Source: Candidatus Sumerlaeaceae bacterium | Lineage (GTDB): Bacteria; Sumerlaeota; Sumerlaeia; Sumerlaeales; Sumerlaeaceae | Assembly: GCA_026418615.1 (NCBI GenBank) | Contig: JAOAAY010000001.1 | Span: forward strand, 206,867 to 257,865 | Length of the DNA: 50,999 nt | Direction: 5' to 3' | Shown here: in pieces, positions 8,767 to 17,792 of the stretch | Layout: every line of letters starts with the position of its first letter | Numbering within the stretch: the stretch's first letter is position 1 | Notes under the pieces: model-generated | Told to the model about the DNA's origin: nothing | Databases searched by the model: none | The model's input: the letters and a program-made list of their open reading frames with translations, nothing else | Made by a program: the position numbers and the translations under genes

Positions 8767-9159
8767 ATGAAGTCAAAACTGCCCCGAATCGTTGAGCGAA
8801 TTCAAAGCGAATTAGAGGAGGAACTTGTTGACGGACTAGACCGATCCTCGGTGTTCGAGCAAGGCTTTATTGCTGCCGTCAATGACTTGCAGGCCTACTC
8901 CAACCTCGGGCAGACGAACAACCGTATCCATGCCCTTCGCGAGCGCGTGGTTCAACTGCGTCGAATTATTCTCACGCGAAGTTGGGGCGAGGGGGTTCCG
9001 AGTACGATCGAAAATGAATTAGATTATGCTGAGGGTCAGTTTTACGGATATTTGGCCTTACTACGGAGAGTTGCCCAGTATTGCGATTATGATATGGACA
9101 CATCAGCAATCCGGGGAATTGGTGATCGAGACATCCCTCCGTGGTGGCTGTTTGAGTAG
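8767..9159 (+). CDS. Hypothetical protein, 130 residues
   Basis: A small, charged, helical cytoplasmic protein with no signal peptide or membrane segment. I do not recognise a family. ATG 8767 is chosen because AAAGGGGAA lies just upstream at the right distance; an in-frame ATG at 8737 lacks such a site. The N-terminus is acidic and helical (ERIQSELEEELVDGLDRS), the middle is a likely antiparallel helical pair (HALRERVVQLRRIIL), and the end is aromatic (IPPWWLFE). Base composition is visibly more AT-rich than in the neighbours, which may point to recent transfer or relaxed codon choice. Confidence 0.6.
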   Translation: MKSKLPRIVERIQSELEEELVDGLDRSSVFEQGFIAAVNDLQAYSNLGQTNNRIHALRERVVQLRRIILTRSWGEGVPSTIENELDYAEGQFYGYLALLRRVAQYCDYDMDTSAIRGIGDRDIPPWWLFE

Positions 9160-9542
9160 GAAATCTATAATCCGTGGCTGAGCCGGATTTTGTCATCCGA
9201 TTGGAAAGCCAACCGTTCACCAGCCCACACGCTAGGCCGCTATCGGGGCAATCTGCCCCCCAGCCGATCGAAAGCACGGGGGTACCGGCAGATTCTCGAC
9301 CGGCCCCAATTAATGCAAAGAAGCGCTGCCTACCCGATCTGAGGCGCGGCGGTCGAGCGAGCCGTTGGCGACAACAGTCCGCTCCGGATTCATCGCGGCC
9401 GGGCGCGGGGCGACGATCAACCGAGCAACCACTTCGGCGGATGCGAACCCAAGCAGGCATACCTGTGGGAAGATGCCGATCGGGTCATGCCCATGGCCGA
9501 TGAATGGCAAAGGTCAGGATTTCCGCCGAGAGTCCGCTTGCC
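9160..9542. other. Non-coding interval between convergent genes
   Basis: About 380 bases with no frame that resembles a protein. Open frames exist on both strands, but they have Arg/Pro-rich compositions typical of chance frames in GC-rich DNA. The only structure seen is the weak hairpin at 9169-9191. The interval may be a remnant of a lost gene, but nothing identifiable remains. Confidence 0.5.
9169..9191 (+). terminator. Weak candidate terminator after the 130-residue protein gene
   Basis: AATCCG (9169-9174) pairs with CGGATT (9184-9189) across a 9-base loop and is followed by two T residues. The stem is short, so the call is weak; its position ten bases after the stop codon supports it. 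Confidence 0.3.
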
Positions 9543-10082
9543 TTATGGGCGAGCCACATAAACCCTGCGCGCTTCGACCGTTAGATTTCCTTGCGGGTCA
9601 AAGCGCGCAATTCCCTCTGCCGCGACATCCACAAGGTGGTCAATTCCACCGACACCTTTGACGCCGGCGCGAATGACCGCTGAGTCCGAACCAACAATCT
9701 TGATAGTCGCGGTGTTTGATGTCAGGGTATCCGTCGGTTCGCAGCAGTAGTCCCACGGTGTGGAGCAGCCGTCGCCTCGTTCCTTGCAGTCTTTGAGCGA
9801 CCCGTCCACAATGGTGAACACGGCGGCGCCTTCGACAAAATCCTTGATCCGCCCGGACACGATAACGCTGTCGCCGTGTTTGGCAGCGGACCGTACCGCG
9901 GCCACGCCAGCCGCACTCGCCGGGGCTGGCGCCGTGACAACCGCGGCGGCCAGTTCCTTGACCCCAGCCCCGGCCGACTTCGGGCTGGCGGCCTGCTTTC
10001 CCGCGGGGGCCTGTTCGCCACAACCTGCGAGAGCAGCGAGCAACGCCAGTGCTGCCGAAATAGGACGCAACTGTTTATCCAT
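9543..10082 (-). CDS. Putative lipoprotein with OB-fold-like Cys-rich domain
   Basis: A 179-residue exported protein. The signal peptide ends in a lipobox, LAALAGC, so it is likely anchored to a membrane by a lipid. An Ala/Pro-rich spacer leads to a beta-rich domain beginning SVIVSGRIKD, which resembles an OB-fold strand pattern. Four cysteines cluster within about 17 residues (CKERGDGC, then DYCC) in a TPWDYCCEP context that I recall from unnamed planctomycete-type proteins. It may bind a metal or form disulfides; this is inference. GGAGGAGC precedes ATG 10082. It lies 27 bases downstream of the second permease and is probably the last gene of the export operon. Confidence 0.7.
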   Translation of the reverse strand: MDKQLRPISAALALLAALAGCGEQAPAGKQAASPKSAGAGVKELAAAVVTAPAPASAAGVAAVRSAAKHGDSVIVSGRIKDFVEGAAVFTIVDGSLKDCKERGDGCSTPWDYCCEPTDTLTSNTATIKIVGSDSAVIRAGVKGVGGIDHLVDVAAEGIARFDPQGNLTVEARRVYVARP

Positions 10083-10109
10083 GTATCGCTCCTCCGTGAA
10101 GCAAAGAAT

Positions 10110-11282
10110 CTAACTTCTCAGCAATTCCACTAAGGGCATCCGGACAAGGCGCACGGCCGGCACGAGCGAGCCTGCCACGGCGAGCGTGAGCGCCGCAGCC
10201 ACGCCAGCCGCGAGTGCGACCGGCCCCACATCCAGAGCCATGGCTCCCATGGTGAAGCGGACCGTGGTCCCCGCGAGAAACATCGTCGCCCCTGCAGCCG
10301 CTAACAAGGCTCCGCTGCCGGCTTGAAGGATCGCTTCCTGCATCAGGCTGATGACGATAGCCGTGCGCGAAAATCCCAGAGTTTCGAGGCAGGCCAGTTC
10401 CCGCACGCGACCGGAAATCGCGGCGATCATTGTGTTGAGCCCCCCAAACAGCCCCCCCGCCGCGACGAGCGCTGCCATCGCCCATCCCATGACCTGAACC
10501 GGGCGGACAAAGGCGGCCAGTTTAGCGTAATGGCGCGTCTCCGACACCGCTGCCAGTTCGAGGTCAAGTCGGCTTTTCGTAAAAATCTCGATGTCGGTCA
10601 GCACATCGGAGGATTCCACACGCGCAATCGCACAGGAAATGGTTTTGCGCTTCACCGCGATTTTCACCTCCTCGAGCGGCGCCCAAATCTCGGCTTCGTA
10701 AACCGTCCCCGGGGCCGAGAACCTCCCGGCCACCTCCCATTCGCGACCTTCGAAAATGATGCGGGCCCCGGGATGCAGGCTGCCAGCCGGCAGCCCCAGT
10801 TTTGTCTCCGCAAGCCGTCCTGCAATCACCTGTCCCGGCCCCGGCGCACGGCCCTCATCAAGAAACACCTGACGGTGAACGAGAAAGGCTGTCGGCGTCA
10901 CCCCTCGGATCAATCCCCGCCTGAGGTCGGATCCGGGGCGAACGCTCTCATGGGGAAGGGTTATGGCTGCAGCATGATGCACTTCCGGCGAGACGAGCGG
11001 GATGCCGTGATGGGAGGCGATGCCGGGCACAGAAGCCGCCAAGATGCCCGGCACGGAGGCTGCAATCTCCGATTGCTCCAGAAAATCCTCAGATCCCAGC
11101 CCAAGCACGATCACATTGGCGGGATCCCCCGTGCGGCGAAAAGTGGATCCAAGCGTCTCCACGAACGCGCCCATCAGGATCACCATGAAAACAACGACAG
11201 CAGCACCCAGCGATGTCAGCAGGGTCCGCACCGGGTTGCGACCCAGATTGCGCGTGGCATATTCCAGAGGCAGCAGCCGCAC
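10110..11282 (-). CDS. FtsX/MacB-type ABC transporter permease (second permease)
   Basis: A 390-residue inner-membrane protein. One N-terminal transmembrane helix (SLGAAVVVFMVILMGAF) is followed by a large periplasmic core domain and three C-terminal transmembrane helices that form the FtsX domain. MacB-type transporters couple ATP hydrolysis to movement of periplasmic substrates or lipoproteins rather than transport across the inner membrane. The start is GTG 11282: an AGGAGGG site lies about 6 bases upstream, and homology begins at RLLPLEYATRNLGRNPVRT. It begins one base after the stop of the preceding permease gene, so translation is probably coupled. The ATPase gene upstream supplies the motor. 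Confidence 0.85.
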   Translation of the reverse strand: MRLLPLEYATRNLGRNPVRTLLTSLGAAVVVFMVILMGAFVETLGSTFRRTGDPANVIVLGLGSEDFLEQSEIAASVPGILAASVPGIASHHGIPLVSPEVHHAAAITLPHESVRPGSDLRRGLIRGVTPTAFLVHRQVFLDEGRAPGPGQVIAGRLAETKLGLPAGSLHPGARIIFEGREWEVAGRFSAPGTVYEAEIWAPLEEVKIAVKRKTISCAIARVESSDVLTDIEIFTKSRLDLELAAVSETRHYAKLAAFVRPVQVMGWAMAALVAAGGLFGGLNTMIAAISGRVRELACLETLGFSRTAIVISLMQEAILQAGSGALLAAAGATMFLAGTTVRFTMGAMALDVGPVALAAGVAAALTLAVAGSLVPAVRLVRMPLVELLRS

Positions 11283-11283
11283 C

Positions 11284-12435
11284 TCAGGCCCTCCTGAGTG
11301 AATTCGGAATGGGCGCCAAGGCTGCCTGCAACGCCGGCACAAACGCTGCGGCGATTCCTGTCATCAACGACGCTGTCAATCCTGCCACGACGACAGAGGG
11401 GGTGAGAACAAAAGCCATCTGGACGCCCTCCGCCCCGAGGCTCAAATGCCCGAACTGCAAAACAAGCGCGGCCAGTCCGGTACCGAGCAGCCCGCCGCCT
11501 AGCGACAAGACAAGACTCTCCAACACGACGATCCCAAAGAGCGCCGGACCCGGATAACCGAGTGTCTGCAAAACGGCGTGCTCCTTCACCCGCTCGTGGG
11601 CCATCACATAAACCGTATTTGCAGTCAGAGCGAGCACCAGCCCCACGCAAAGGATGCCGAGATAACGGGTGAAGCCGATTATTCCGAGCAGGTCGCCGGT
11701 CGCGGAAGCAATGTGCGCTTTGTGGGTCTTGGTCATCGTCGGCACCTCATCACTCCGAAATCGGTCGTCTATGGCCGCAATGATTTCGTCGGTCCGCGAC
11801 GGATCCTCGATGAGCACATCAAACTGCGTGACGCGTCCCAAACCCGCCTCTCCGCTCCGGCTTTGCTGGAGAAAGCGAAGCCCGACATAACCCATGCTGT
11901 CGTCCCCGGGAATGTCCGACTCATAAATGCCGGCTACTCCCACCTCAAGGTTGGACACCTTCAACCGATCGCCCACCTTGAGGCCGCGCCGTTTTGCCAG
12001 GCGGTGCCCGATCAAGGCCGCATCGAACCGCTCCAAGGGCGCGCGCCCATCGCCCTCGATGACTCGCGGTGCCCCCTCCCCCGAGGCGAGCGTCTCCGGC
12101 GGCACGCCGCGGAAAGTCACGGCATCCAGACTGGCGCGGCAGTTGTTTACGAATATCTTGACCGGAATCACCTGCCGCACCCCGGGAATGCTTGCGATCG
12201 CATCGCCGTAGCGCTCGGGAAGCACGCTTGTCGCCGGACAGAATCGGTTTTTCTGATAAACGATCAGACGGTTTTTTGCGGCCTCGCCTTCGGTCGCAGC
12301 GCGTACGCCATCCTGCAAACCTTCCACAAAGCAAAATAAAAACATGGCTGTAGCAATGCCGAGCAGGGTCAGGGCGCTGCGCAACCGGTGGCGCAGGATC
12401 GTACGCATGACATAGCGAAGGACCCCTGCAATCAT
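11284..12435 (-). CDS. FtsX/MacB-type ABC transporter permease (first permease)
   Basis: A 383-residue inner-membrane permease with the MacB layout: N-terminal helix ([19 protein letters not shown]), periplasmic core domain, then three C-terminal helices ([17 protein letters not shown] and two more). [23 protein letters not shown] matches the conserved region after the first FtsX helix, where R-x-x-E-x-x-x-L-x-x-x-G contacts the ATPase. Its ATG overlaps the stop of the ATPase gene by four bases (ATGA). With the following permease it likely forms a heterodimer. Confidence 0.87.
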   Translation of the reverse strand: MIAGVLRYVMRTILRHRLRSALTLLGIATAMFLFCFVEGLQDGVRAATEGEAAKNRLIVYQKNRFCPATSVLPERYGDAIASIPGVRQVIPVKIFVNNCRASLDAVTFRGVPPETLASGEGAPRVIEGDGRAPLERFDAALIGHRLAKRRGLKVGDRLKVSNLEVGVAGIYESDIPGDDSMGYVGLRFLQQSRSGEAGLGRVTQFDVLIEDPSRTDEIIAAIDDRFRSDEVPTMTKTHKAHIASATGDLLGIIGFTRYLGILCVGLVLALTANTVYVMAHERVKEHAVLQTLGYPGPALFGIVVLESLVLSLGGGLLGTGLAALVLQFGHLSLGAEGVQMAFVLTPSVVVAGLTASLMTGIAAAFVPALQAALAPIPNSLRRA

Positions 12436-13154
12436 GACACCACCTCTTCCAACTCCGTTGCAGTGTCGCAGATGACACCTTTGTCGAGATGCACAACCCT
12501 CCGCGCGGCGGCCGCAGCGTGCGGGTCATGGGTGACCATCACCATCGTCTTGCCCAATTCACGGTTGAGCCGCTGAAGCAGCAACAGCACCGCGGCCGCA
12601 CTCTCGCGGTCGAGATCGCCTGTGGGCTCGTCCGCCACGATAATTTTGGGATCCGTCACGATGGCCCGTGCAATCGCCACCCGTTGCTCCTGTCCACCGG
12701 ACAGTTGCCGCGGGTAATGGTCATGCCGGTCCAGCAGGCCTACCGCTTCGAGAGCGGTGACGACTCGCTGGCGTCGCTCGCGCCGCGACAGAGGGAGAAG
12801 CAGCAGCGGCAGTTCCACATTTTCGTATGCCGTCAGGACGGGGATCAGGTGATACAATTGGAAAATGTAGCCGACATGGCGGGCACGCCAGCGTGCCAGT
12901 TTCCATCGGCTCATGCCGCGCAGATGGGTGCCCGCTACGACGACCTCCCCCGAAGTGGCATGGTCAATTCCAGCAATCAGATTGAGTAGCGTTGTCTTGC
13001 CCGACCCGGACGGCCCCATCAGCGCCACGAATTCGCCCGCGGCAATCGTCAAGTTCAGCCGCTCCAGTGGCGTGATCAGGTTGTCGCCTTTGCGATAGGA
13101 TTTTGTCACATCGCGGAGTTCGATCTCAGGCGGTGGGGATTCTAATCGTTTCAT
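12432..13154 (-). CDS. LolD/MacB-type ABC transporter ATPase
   Basis: A 240-residue ATP-binding subunit. Walker A GPSGSGKT is at residues 47-54, Q-loop Q99, signature LSGGQ at 151-155, Walker [13 protein letters not shown] ending at 182, and H-loop VTHD near 215. The [18 protein letters not shown] stretch after the Q-loop is typical of LolD/MacB/FtsE ATPases. The open frame extends much further upstream into the adaptor gene, but homology and a GGAGGA site place the start at ATG 13154, five bases after the adaptor's stop. The signature carries E in place of the usual second Q (LSGGQEQR). Confidence 0.92.
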   Translation of the reverse strand: MKRLESPPPEIELRDVTKSYRKGDNLITPLERLNLTIAAGEFVALMGPSGSGKTTLLNLIAGIDHATSGEVVVAGTHLRGMSRWKLARWRARHVGYIFQLYHLIPVLTAYENVELPLLLLPLSRRERRQRVVTALEAVGLLDRHDHYPRQLSGGQEQRVAIARAIVTDPKIIVADEPTGDLDRESAAAVLLLLQRLNRELGKTMVMVTHDPHAAAAARRVVHLDKGVICDTATELEEVVS

Positions 13155-13159
13155 CTCGG

Positions 13160-14650
13160 TCAGTCCTCCACGACGCGCACGCGCGCGCCGTCCGTGAGTT
13201 GGCCGTTCGTCGCAATAATCAGGCGGTCCGTGAACGACAGTCCGGTGGCGACCTCGCGCAAGGGGCCTTGCCGATGTCCCCCGAGAGTCACCGGCCGCAG
13301 CCGCGCCCGACGGTCCGATCCGAGCACCCACACAAAGGATTCCGTTCCTTGGCCCAAGACCACTTCTTCGGGTACCATCACCCGGCTGACCGTCGCAGGT
13401 GTCGTCCCGGCTGCGCCATGCGCCGGCTCATTCGGGCGTGCATGGAACCGGAGCCGAACAATCATCTCGGGTTTCAGGACCGGTTCGGGATCAAGGATGT
13501 CCACCTTGACAGGCAAAGTATTTTTCTGGATATCCGCTTCATGAACGATGCGGTTGAGCCGGCCGCGAAACGGCCGCCCCGGCAGGCCGTCAATCAGCAC
13601 CTCCGCCTCGATCCCCGGCCGGGCCAAAGGGGCCGATATCAGGGGAACATCCGCGCGCACCTGCAGACGAAGCGGATCGTAGAGCGAGGCAATACGCATG
13701 CCTCCCTCGACATCGGGCATCAGCCCCGCACCCTCCGCCGTGTACAGCCGCATAATGACACCGTCTGCAGGCGCCACGATCCGGCGAAGACTGAGGTCGT
13801 AACGAGCCTGTGCGAGAGCCGCTTCAGCGCGGGCCAGTTCAGCCTCAGCCACTAACAATCTGTTGCGGTCCTCAATGCGTAGGGCAAGGCGTTCCTCAGC
13901 GGCCGCCAGCGTGGCCGAGGTGGCACGGATTTCGGCATCCAATTCCTGCAAAGCCAGTTCAGCCGCGCGCGCTTCCAATTCCGCTTTTTCGGCCGAAAAG
14001 GTGCCCCCGGCTCCGCTGCGGCTGAGCGACAAATCAATCTGAGCCTGCCGCCGCGCGATCGTGTTGGCGTGTCCCATACGGGCACGCGAAGCCATCAGGG
14101 TATCAAGTTTCGCGCGCGCCGTGCGCACCGCTTCGACCAGATCCGTCGGATTGTCCCAGTGCGCGCGTGCAGCCTCGGCCTGAGCGCGCTTCAAGGCCAC
14201 TTCCGCCTCGGCCTCGCGCACTTTCAATTGTGCATCAGTGTCCACCAGTTCGGCGACCAGCGTGCCGGACGCCACCCTCTGCCCCTCCAACACATGGAGC
14301 CGGGCCACCGTGCCGGGAGTCTGCGCGGTTATAAAGACCGGATAGGGAGCCGGCTCGATCCATCCGGGCGCCTCAAACAGGACTTGGGCGGGTTCGTTCG
14401 CCGCTGCGGTGTCCGTGGTCTGTGTTTCGACCGCAACCGGCAGCACGAGGCGAACGGCAACGGCTGGTTGCAGACTCTCCCGGACACTGTAGCCGGCCAA
14501 CACAGCGAACCCTGTCAGCAGTGCTGCGGGCAGCACATAACGCGAGACGAGCCGCCGTGGCGGTGAGACGGTTACAGACTGGACGGATTGGGGGGCATCG
14601 GCCACAACCCCGCCGCTTCCCAGCCGACTGAGATCGATCTGAGGATTCAT
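13160..14650 (-). CDS. MacA/HlyD-family periplasmic adaptor (membrane fusion) protein
   Basis: A 496-residue adaptor. A cytoplasmic N-tail of about 35 residues leads to one transmembrane helix ([17 protein letters not shown]). The split lipoyl-like domain has halves at [18 protein letters not shown] and [15 protein letters not shown]. Between them is a long Ala/Glu/Arg-rich coiled-coil hairpin of about 150 residues. Beta-barrel and membrane-proximal domains follow. Such proteins bridge an inner-membrane transporter and an outer-membrane channel. A GAGGG site precedes ATG 14650. It heads an operon with the ATPase and two permeases. No outer-membrane TolC-like gene is in the window. Confidence 0.88.
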   Translation of the reverse strand: MNPQIDLSRLGSGGVVADAPQSVQSVTVSPPRRLVSRYVLPAALLTGFAVLAGYSVRESLQPAVAVRLVLPVAVETQTTDTAAANEPAQVLFEAPGWIEPAPYPVFITAQTPGTVARLHVLEGQRVASGTLVAELVDTDAQLKVREAEAEVALKRAQAEAARAHWDNPTDLVEAVRTARAKLDTLMASRARMGHANTIARRQAQIDLSLSRSGAGGTFSAEKAELEARAAELALQELDAEIRATSATLAAAEERLALRIEDRNRLLVAEAELARAEAALAQARYDLSLRRIVAPADGVIMRLYTAEGAGLMPDVEGGMRIASLYDPLRLQVRADVPLISAPLARPGIEAEVLIDGLPGRPFRGRLNRIVHEADIQKNTLPVKVDILDPEPVLKPEMIVRLRFHARPNEPAHGAAGTTPATVSRVMVPEEVVLGQGTESFVWVLGSDRRARLRPVTLGGHRQGPLREVATGLSFTDRLIIATNGQLTDGARVRVVED

Positions 14651-14781
14651 CGCATGCCCTCGGAACCAACGGAAGGAAAACGGTTAACACAGAATCAGGA
14701 AGATCCGTGCGCGCGTGGTCATGAACTCACGCCCAGCACGCGGGCGGCATGCCTATGGCGTGCCGCTATTGGCGGGAAGTC

Positions 14782-15204
14782 TTAAATCCTCAAAACGCTG
14801 TTCACCTGATGCCGGCGGATTGGTGGCCCGTGGATCTTGGCATCCACAAGACTTGGGGATACCTGGATGGCGCACAGCACGGACGGCCATGCCACGGTAT
14901 GCAGCACGCCCGCAGCAGAAATTGTCTGCATCTGAGGACCGCTGGGAGCCAAGTGTGGCAGCCTCTGCAGCATTTCGCAGTCCGCCGTTCCGTGAAGCGG
15001 AGTCGGATTGTCCGAGTGTTCTGACGAGCAGGTCCTACAACAAACGCCAACCGCAGCACACGAGCACCCTGCGCCCTGACAGCACGACTTGTCCGCGCGA
15101 ATCCCCTGCGCGCAAACGGGGATCGGGAGCGAACCAGTTACTGCAGCCAACAGCAGGCAGGCTGATGCAACGACTTGCGCCAAGAGTGAGCGAACCGTGT
15201 ACAC
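14782..15204 (-). CDS. Small secreted Cys-rich protein
   Basis: A 140-residue predicted exported protein with a good signal peptide (SLLAQVVASACLLLAAVTG, cleavage likely after VCA). The mature part opens with a dense cysteine cluster: CCQGAGCSC, then CCRTC. A single Cys in TADCEML and another in PSVLCAI follow. Such clusters suit soft-metal binding. The start is GTG 15204, with no clear ribosome binding site, which lowers confidence. It ends 131 bases before the adaptor gene on the same strand, so it may be the first gene of that export unit. If so, metal handling would be a reasonable guess for the operon. Composition argues against a chance frame, but I recognise no family. Confidence 0.55.
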   Translation of the reverse strand: MYTVRSLLAQVVASACLLLAAVTGSLPIPVCAQGIRADKSCCQGAGCSCAAVGVCCRTCSSEHSDNPTPLHGTADCEMLQRLPHLAPSGPQMQTISAAGVLHTVAWPSVLCAIQVSPSLVDAKIHGPPIRRHQVNSVLRI

Positions 15205-15450
15205 AAGCGGCTTGATGACAAAATAAGACTGAATTGGTCAAGTTTTTTCAGCAACCATCCCACACCCCTTCGAGGTAACCAGCCGGTTTTTTCTTGCCGA
15301 ACGCCGCGCGGCACCTTGTTCTGATGACAAACGGTCTCCGCGGCCAATGGTAACCAGCATGGTGGCCATGCGTGCGTTGCGCTGCCCTGAAAGCATGCGA
15401 GGCACCCATGCGCCCGGCCAGCGGGATGCGTAAATCGGAGTGAAACGACC
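15205..15450. promoter_or_regulatory. Divergent intergenic region between the Cys-rich protein gene and the aminomutase operon
   Basis: No coding frame is credible here. It must carry the promoter of the rightward catabolic operon and that of the leftward export unit. On the reverse strand TTGACC (15241-15236) is a possible -35 element for the leftward gene, without a good -10. GGAG lies about 11 bases before ATG 15451. Confidence 0.35.
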
Positions 15451-17085
15451 ATGACCAGTTCTGCGGCTGTTGTCGCCCTGCCGGATAAAATCTCGGCACA
15501 TGTGACCCCTGCCGACATTGAGCGGATGTTTGACCGCTACGGATACTCCACAGAGACCCGCAAGGTCATCCAGACCGAAAATTTACTTCCCCCGGGCCTG
15601 CTGAGCCGCCTGCACGCGGCTTATCCGCAGTATTCGGGCTTCAAGGAAACCCGGCCGTTCATGTTTCACGGGCGGGAGTACTTTGGAGGCCTCGAGGGCT
15701 TCCGCGATGTGGTAAAAATCCTCGAGGACAACGGAATCCACCTCGACCGCATTCCGGAGCGCGAGTTGTTCATCGAGGTGTACCGCTTTCAAGTCACCCG
15801 CCATGTTTTGAACGCGATCAATTGGGACAAGTACGAGACGGACTCGCTTTACCATCTCGTTTTCCCGCAGCCGGACATGATTCGTCCCGACATCCGCAAA
15901 GCCTATCTGGCGGCGCCGACTCCTGAAGCGCGGGCGAAGGTGGTCAGGGACTACATGATCGAGACCAATCCCCACGACGGCAAGCAATTGCTCAACAAGC
16001 CGTGGATTCAGGAGTGCGACGGCGGCATTGATGTGCTCGAGGGAAGCCAGCACAAATACCCGCAGTGCCAGTTGGTCTTTGACAAGACCACGCAAAATTG
16101 TTTTTCATTCTGCACTTACTGTTTCCGCCATGCTCAGGTGCGCGGCGACGAAGACATGTTCTCGCAGGAGGACATTGACCAGGTACATGCCTACCTGCGG
16201 CTTCATCCCGAGGTCACGGACCTGCTCATCACGGGTGGCGACGCCGGCTACATCACGGTGGAGCGGCTGCGCCGCTATGTGGAGCCCATCCTCGAGGATC
16301 CGCAACTGCTTCATGTGCGCACAGTCCGGCTCGGGTCTCGCGCCCTGACATTCCGGCCTGAGATGATTCTCAGCCGCAAGTACGACTCCATGCTGGCCCT
16401 GTTCGACAAAATGCATGACAACGGGGTGCAACTCGCCTGGATGGCCCATTTCTCCACGCCGCGCGAAGTGCTCAACCCGAGCACAGTGGCAGCCATCCGG
16501 CGCTTGCAGCGCCATGGCGTCGTCGTCCGCAGCCAGAGCCCCATCATGAACCATATCAGCCTCTTCAAGGATGAGTCCGGCCGCGTGGATGTCGAGCGGA
16601 CGGCCCAAAACTGGATTGATTTGGGGAACATCTTCGCCACGCTGCATGTGGGTTTTCACTCGATGTACTGCGCGCGTTGCACGGGCGAACATCATTACTT
16701 CACGGCGCCGCTGGCCGACATCAATCGCGTGTTCAGCCGCATCTATCGCTCGCTTTCGTCCATCAACCGGCCGTCGCGCTATATCACGATGACCACCTCC
16801 GCCGGCAAATGCTCCATCCTCGGGACGGCCATTGTCGGCGGCGAAACCGTCTTCGCGCTCAAGTTCAACGAGTCGCGAAACATGGAATGGATGGATCGCG
16901 TGTTCCTCGCCAAGTATGACGAGAAGGAGGCACGCATTGATCACCTCGTGCCGTTTGATACGGACAAGTTCTTCTTCGAAGACGAGTTGCGTGCCATCGA
17001 AGATTATCTTGCCAGCATGCAGGCCAAACACCGGGCACAAGAGGCCGTGAGTGCGGCGACTGACGGGGCGAACGGCCAGCAATGA
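15451..17085 (+). CDS. KamA-family radical-SAM amino acid 2,3-aminomutase (substrate unknown)
   Basis: A 544-residue relative of lysine 2,3-aminomutase, longer than the roughly 415-residue classical enzyme because of an N-terminal extension of about 130 residues. The radical-SAM cluster motif CxxxCxxC is C217, C221, C224 (CFSFCTYC). RLGSR and SQSPIMN match the KamA barrel, and the PLP lysine is probably K453 in TSAGK. Enzymes of this family move the alpha-amino group to C3, giving a beta-amino acid. In a gap-free hand alignment, the glycine-rich loop before the PLP lysine is replaced by MTTSAG, and the lysine-binding Asp330 position is Thr446. The other Asp (293) is also absent. The substrate is therefore probably not lysine. 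The stop overlaps the next gene by ATGA. Confidence 0.85.
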   Translation: MTSSAAVVALPDKISAHVTPADIERMFDRYGYSTETRKVIQTENLLPPGLLSRLHAAYPQYSGFKETRPFMFHGREYFGGLEGFRDVVKILEDNGIHLDRIPERELFIEVYRFQVTRHVLNAINWDKYETDSLYHLVFPQPDMIRPDIRKAYLAAPTPEARAKVVRDYMIETNPHDGKQLLNKPWIQECDGGIDVLEGSQHKYPQCQLVFDKTTQNCFSFCTYCFRHAQVRGDEDMFSQEDIDQVHAYLRLHPEVTDLLITGGDAGYITVERLRRYVEPILEDPQLLHVRTVRLGSRALTFRPEMILSRKYDSMLALFDKMHDNGVQLAWMAHFSTPREVLNPSTVAAIRRLQRHGVVVRSQSPIMNHISLFKDESGRVDVERTAQNWIDLGNIFATLHVGFHSMYCARCTGEHHYFTAPLADINRVFSRIYRSLSSINRPSRYITMTTSAGKCSILGTAIVGGETVFALKFNESRNMEWMDRVFLAKYDEKEARIDHLVPFDTDKFFFEDELRAIEDYLASMQAKHRAQEAVSAATDGANGQQ

Positions 17086-17792
17086 TCAACAAACAGGTGG
17101 AATCGCCGGCGGCGGCAGTGGCCGACATCCCCGACGGCGCCACCATCATGATCGGCGGGTTCGGAGAGGCGGGAAGTCCCATCGAACTCATTCATGCGCT
17201 CATTGACCACGGGGCGCGCAACCTGACCATTATCAGCAACAACACGGGTAGCGGTCGGGTGGGCCTTGCTGCGCTGATTGCCAACGGGCAGGTCGCAAAG
17301 GTGGTCTGCTCGTACCCCCGAAGCGCGAATTCCATGGTTTTTCCGGAACTGTACCGCGCGGGGAAGATCCAACTCGAATTGGTTCCGCAGGGGACACTGG
17401 CCGAGCGCATACGCTGCGGCGGAGCAGGCATCCCTGCGTTTTACACCCAGACAGCCGTCGGGACCGTCCTGGCCGAAGGCAAGGAAACGCGCACTTTTGA
17501 CGGACGCGAATATGTGATGGAGCGGGGGCTGACCGCGGACTTTGCCCTTGTCAAGGCGGAGCGCGCAGACCGTTACGGCAATCTGGTGTACCACGGCACG
17601 GCGCGCAATTTCGGCCCGATCATGTGCACGGCCGCACGGCGCGCCATTGTTCAGGTGAAACAGATCGTCGAGCCGGGCGGCATTGACCCCGAGGCGGTCG
17701 TGACCCCCGGAATATTTGTAGACAGACTGGTCGTGGTTCCCAATCCCGCGCACGAATCGGTTCTTGTTCAGGAAGGACGGTGTTATCCGTGA
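17082..17792 (+). CDS. 3-oxoacid CoA-transferase, subunit A (PcaI/AtoD-like)
   Basis: A 236-residue family I CoA-transferase alpha subunit. The glycine-rich GGFGEAGSP (residues 25-33) and NTGSG are typical, as is RADRYGNLVYHGTARNF. With subunit B it moves CoA from a donor acyl-CoA, usually succinyl- or acetyl-CoA, to a 3-oxo acid. It shares a four-base ATGA overlap with the aminomutase gene and a GTGA overlap with the subunit B gene, so the order is fixed by translational coupling. Similarity to 3-oxoadipate rather than acetoacetate enzymes is judged by eye only. Confidence 0.9.
   Translation: MINKQVESPAAAVADIPDGATIMIGGFGEAGSPIELIHALIDHGARNLTIISNNTGSGRVGLAALIANGQVAKVVCSYPRSANSMVFPELYRAGKIQLELVPQGTLAERIRCGGAGIPAFYTQTAVGTVLAEGKETRTFDGREYVMERGLTADFALVKAERADRYGNLVYHGTARNFGPIMCTAARRAIVQVKQIVEPGGIDPEAVVTPGIFVDRLVVVPNPAHESVLVQEGRCYP

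Noticed and set aside
9174-9503. 109-residue frame after the 130-residue protein gene
   Set aside because: Arg/Pro/Ser-rich with no ribosome binding site or domain pattern, so treated as chance.
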